From assembly GCA_028023455.1 (NCBI GenBank), contig JAQFVV010012513.1:1676501-1740500 (forward strand): a stretch of DNA of 64,000 nucleotides, given 5' to 3'. The position numbers and the translations under genes are program-made. Of this stretch, positions 59,800 to 64,000 are shown in pieces. Origin of the DNA: Epiperipatus broadwayi. Lineage: Eukaryota > Onychophora > Udeonychophora > Euonychophora > Peripatidae. Below the pieces are notes generated by a model, which saw only the letters and a list, made by a program, of their open reading frames with translations, was not told the origin of the DNA and did not search any database. Each line of letters begins with the position of its first letter. The first letter of the stretch is position 1.

Positions 59800-62170
59800 A
59801 ACATGTAGATAGTGACATGTTAGAATATTTTCATCATATAGTCGAAATAGAAATTATTACAATTTAACTTAGAAATGTACAAAATTCTGCACTCGAATTG
59901 GACACTATCCACCTCAAATCAATCTTTATCACCAATCACTTATTATGGTATAAATTATGATATCAATGCTAGCCTAGAGATAAAAATACACCCAATCAAA
60001 GATTGATGTAAATAGTTTTTTAATTAAACATATACGCACTGAATAATTAATTCAATTGCATCTCTCTTTATAATAATAATTATTACTAATTATCTAATAG
60101 ACTAGAGATTATCATATCAATCCTAGACAGCTATAAACTTTACATTCATTTTATGTTTATCAGTTTTTTAAATTAAATGTAAATATATAAAATAAATAAT
60201 CGAATTTCATCTTTTAAAATATTTTCTTTTTTTGTACATATACTTAAAACTTATTCTCCATCACATTCCTGAAACATATAAATAAAGATATCTTAAAAAA
60301 AGATAAATAACTCTCAAGAAGCACTTCATGTGAATAAGCATTTTTTTTTGCTGGGTCAGGTCACAATTTCTTATATATCTTCATCATATCCTAAGTATCC
60401 ATCAATATCAAATTAGTGCAATTTAATTTACAAGTGTCAATTTTTTTTGTGTTCAAAACTTTGACATCATCCACTTCAGATAAATACAGTTATGATGGAT
60501 ACTAATGATTTATCAGTCTAGAAATTATCTTAAAATTTCTAACACAAATATAAATTTCAAACTTGATTAAAATTTAAAACCAAATTAAGGAATTGATATG
60601 TGTGTTTTTCAAATAAATATAATTTAGTGGAATAATTAATCCATCATCTTATTAAATGTTTTTTTTTTAAATTCAAACTAGATTTATACTTTTACAAATA
60701 CTTTGAAATGTTAGTATATCACACAGAGTAATATTTAATGTCATTCTATATGTTGTTACTAATAGTTGAAGTGTTTCAATCTAACATATCTTTCTACTAA
60801 CAAGTGAAGTGTTCTATATTTAAATGTGCATTTCTATTACAAGTTGGAGTACCTAAAAAAAATATAAATGAAAGTTTTAGTTTTTCTAAAAATATTTAAC
60901 ATATTCATTTTATTATTGGAATAATCGGATATATAATCACAAGCAAAACGTCTGTTTTCTAAGTAACTTAAAATAATAATTTTATAGATCCTTAAAAACT
61001 AAAAATACTGTTTAGATGAAAAAAAAGTCACAAATTCTTTGAGGATTTTGGCATTGAGGTATATTTTATATGCTGGAAAATAAAACAATATATATTTTAG
61101 GAAGGCCATATGTTTCCTAAAGTTCCCAAATTTTTTCATAAATGTTTGATATAACATACTTTTAAAATATAGTGTATTGATAATCAATTAATTATAAAAT
61201 TACGCTAGTAATACAATAGTCACATAGACAAATGAATAACTGCTGAAACTTATATTAATAATTATAAATTATATAAGAAGTAATGATTAAATTCTCCACC
61301 TGCCTTCCATCTAATATAATTATAATTGTATATATGACCAGAAATGTATTTATATTATATAACAATATCTACTTGATTTTCATTATTTACTAGATTTCAG
61401 GCAATAACGAACTACTGCATATAACTTATAATTGTCTAGAGGGAGGAAGTGTTTGATTCCTAAGTTTAATCATATTAATTTTATTGGAAAAAAGGAATTG
61501 ATGCTTAGAAGTGAGATAGAAGATAAAAGACAAAACCACAGGTTAAATATATTTATGATTCCTTTTTTTGAAAAGTATCCTCTTTATAGTGTTAATTAGA
61601 GCATACATATATAAGTATAATAAAACAATCCACTAGAATAAAACTACAAAAATTTTCAAAAAATGCCTATATAAAATTGAAGATTAATATCTTTTTCTAT
61701 AGCCAGCTTCGACGTATTCCGCCATCTTAAGTAGAAATACGTTAATATTTAAATATTATTAAACTCTCAGATTATTATAGAAAAAGTATTTTTATAAACA
61801 AATTAAAAGATAAATATTGCCTGCAGGGTGCTGTGTCCTAGAATAGTGTCATCTAATCTTAAAGGATTTGTTATTTTAGTATTGATATATGATTCAAAAA
61901 TAATAGATATAAGATTATGACTCAGATCAATAAAATGAAAAAAATATGTAATAAATATTTTGTGTTATAAAAAAAAACATGTGAAAATGAAACAGATCAG
62001 TCGGTTATATAAATCCAATTCATTTTTTTTTTTTAAATGACCCGAGTATCAAATCAACAAATGCTGAAAGAATAAATGATATCACTCTTTCTTTTATTAG
62101 TTTATCTACATTACATAACTCATTGGAAGATATTATTATTTATGGTTCAGTTATATATATATATATATAT
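59800..62170. other. No gene recognised
   Basis: AT-rich with homopolymer runs; no motif or shared repeat noticed. Confidence 0.3.
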
Positions 62171-62174
62171 TGTT

Positions 62175-62312
62175 TATACTAAACTTAGTGTAAATGAAAG
62201 GTATTTGAACTCAGATTTTCAAGCTCCTTACAGCTATCTATTCCATTTAATACAACCGATATCCATCACTACCATAAATGATTTCCAATATACATATTTC
62301 ATGCTAAACTAT
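62175..62312 (+). mobile_element. Inverted-repeat (MITE-like) element cut by an RTE insertion
   Basis: actaaacttagtgtaaatga and gtatttgaactcagattttc match the left TIR. It continues to catgctaaactatcagtt and stops exactly where RTE sequence begins. Confidence 0.7.
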
Positions 62313-63078
62313 CAGTTGTTTTTGCAAATAATGCTTCAGCGCTGCAGGAAATGTTACAGGAATTATCAGATGAAATTAGAAACTTAGGACTAAAGATAAA
62401 TGTTAAAAAGACTAAAGTAATGATTAATAGATTTTCTCAAAATATGAAAATAAAGATTGATTATGATGAATTAGAAGAAGTTAACAGTTACAAATACCTT
62501 GGTCAGATTATTAATACAGATGGAAACATAATGAGGAAATTAATCATAGAATTAAACTTGGTTGGAGTGCTTTTGGTAGAAATAACTTGATACTAAAAGG
62601 AAATATGCCTATGTTTTTGAAAAGGAAGGTTTTTAACAAATGTGTTTTACCAGTTCTTACTTATGAATCTGAGACTTGGACACTTAATAGAAGAGCAATA
62701 CAGAGACTTCAGGCCACTCAAAGAAGTATAGAGAGATGTATGTTGGGAGTAACAAGAAGAGATCAAAAACGTAATGTATGGGTAAGAGAACAAACAGGTG
62801 TTACTGACCTCATTGAAAAAATTAAAAGATTGAAGTGGAGTTGGACTGGACATATTGCTATAAGAGATGATAATAGATGGACAATTGAAATTTTAAACTG
62901 GATTCCAAGAGATTGTAAAAGACACAGAAAGAGACCACATGTGAGATGGATGGATGAAATAAGAAAATGTGCAGGCATGATGTGGAGAAGAGAAGCTAAA
63001 GATCGGAGAAGATGGATTAAACTTGGAGAGACCATCCTGCAGTGGATTGATAATGGTTGATAATGATATATATATATA
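62313..63078 (+). pseudogene. 5'-truncated RTE LINE with one frameshift
   Basis: Starts in the RT just before the MLQELSDE segment and runs to the C-terminal [19 protein letters not shown] and a TGATAATGA-type tail. A one-base loss near 62533 shifts the frame; both halves are otherwise open (62351-62590 and 62587-63060). This is the least decayed of the truncated copies. A TA microsatellite follows at 63067-63083. Confidence 0.88.
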
Positions 63079-63084
63079 TATATA

Positions 63085-64000
63085 AAGTTGTAATTGCAAT
63101 TTTAAAGTTATAATTTAGTTGTTATTAATCTACTTTTATAACAGGTAATATGTACCTGTTAAATGTAGTTTATTTAAACTTCTTTGAGAATAATTTCACT
63201 CTTTGTTGTCAAATTGCATTCTTTAGTGTTTATATAAATCTATTAGACCATAAAGGTGAATTCCCAACTTTATTCTTTCAGGAAGATTCGCTTGATTACA
63301 GATTTAAATTGCTGATTGCTATTGCTATTGATAATATTTAAGTGTTGACTACTTCCAAGTATATATAATAAAATACCTCTAGTGTTCAATATAAAAATAA
63401 CATTTGAGATTAAAACCCATAACACTGTATATTATATATTTAAAATACTCTCAAACCAAGCATAAGATAAAATTTACCAAGAATAATGATCATTTTTTTT
63501 TAGTACTACATTTATATATACAGAAGGTTGGCAATGCTTACACTAAAATATCTCTCAGGCTTGTAAGTAATATTTACTAAGGCAATAAACCTAAAGCATG
63601 TGCGGTTGAAAATGCGAAAGTAGGGACCTCTACAGGTCTTAACCACAAGCTTACACATTGGAAGAAAAGAGGGGAACCAGTAAATCAATTGAAACATATT
63701 TATATACAATGTTGTAATGGATTGATTTAAATATTCATTCTTTCTAGCCAAAATGTTTTAACCAACCTTCTTTATATATAAATGGATTGCAAGAATAAAC
63801 AGCCACTTTATTTTCGATAAATTTTGATTTGTGCTTGGTTAGAGAGTATTTTATGATTTATTGTACAATGTTATGGGTTTTAATCTCGAATGTTTTATAT
63901 ATATTTATAGGTATAAAAAAAGGACATATTTTTTTTAACATGATGTTAATAAACATTTCAGTACACACATCTTTATTTAGTGGTTTGTCCAGTTAATACA
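63085..64000. other. No gene recognised
   Basis: AT-rich. Short ORFs at 63150 and 63512 have no motif. Confidence 0.3.

Overview
This is a 64 kb AT-rich window from an animal nuclear genome. It has no compact genes and no bacterial-style operons. It is dense with decayed retroelements, tRNA-derived SINEs, fold-back repeats and long microsatellites (TA, ATT, CTAT/GATA). The mix of RTE LINEs, GIY-YIG Penelope-like elements (PLEs), short tRNA SINEs and huge tetranucleotide arrays fits a lophotrochozoan, perhaps a cephalopod mollusc. The taxon is inference; nothing here fixes the species. Starts assigned to ORFs by software are often TTG or GTG and mean little here.

Layout. 1-910: palindromic PLE with a GIY-YIG endonuclease remnant and a hammerhead-like motif in its tail. 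1.7-2.7 kb: LINE 3' end and small inverted repeats. 4.8-5.5 and 6.6-7.7 kb: head-to-head dimers of a roughly 457-bp repeat whose best copy carries a canonical hammerhead ribozyme core (retrozyme-like). 7.8-12.9 kb: microsatellite, a small fold-back element, two SINEs with target duplications, and another fold-back with a hammerhead-like motif. 13-21 kb: mostly unannotatable sequence with a few exon-like segments. 21.5-23.7 kb: RTE fragment, inverted-repeat elements, second PLE tail. 24.3-25.1 kb: CTAT/CTGT array. 26.6-30.4 kb: fold-back element abutting a nearly full-length RTE LINE on the minus strand, broken by one stop codon. 31.4-32.6 kb: two exon-like segments on the minus strand. 33.8-40.4 kb: LTR-like element, with two near-identical direct repeats (about 1.4 kb) around a 387-codon gag-like ORF of unknown family. 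41-48 kb: LINE 3' end, ATT array, PLE relic, RTE 3' fragment. 52-55 kb: three more SINEs, one nested in another retrozyme-like dimer. 56-63 kb: tRNA-headed tandem repeat, RTE copy with a twin-priming-type 5' inversion, inverted-repeat elements, a transposase-like scrap and a 5'-truncated RTE.

Main result: several unrelated-looking repeats carry hammerhead-type ribozyme motifs with very short helix III made of self-complementary bases (ACTAGT, AGTACT, AGCGCT, ACCATGGT), as expected for ribozymes acting as dimers. The PLE-type copies all have U at core position 3 and A at position 8, the two bases that pair in the active hammerhead, so the C3-G8 pair seems replaced by U3-A8. Most of these elements also sit in the genome as head-to-head inverted dimers.
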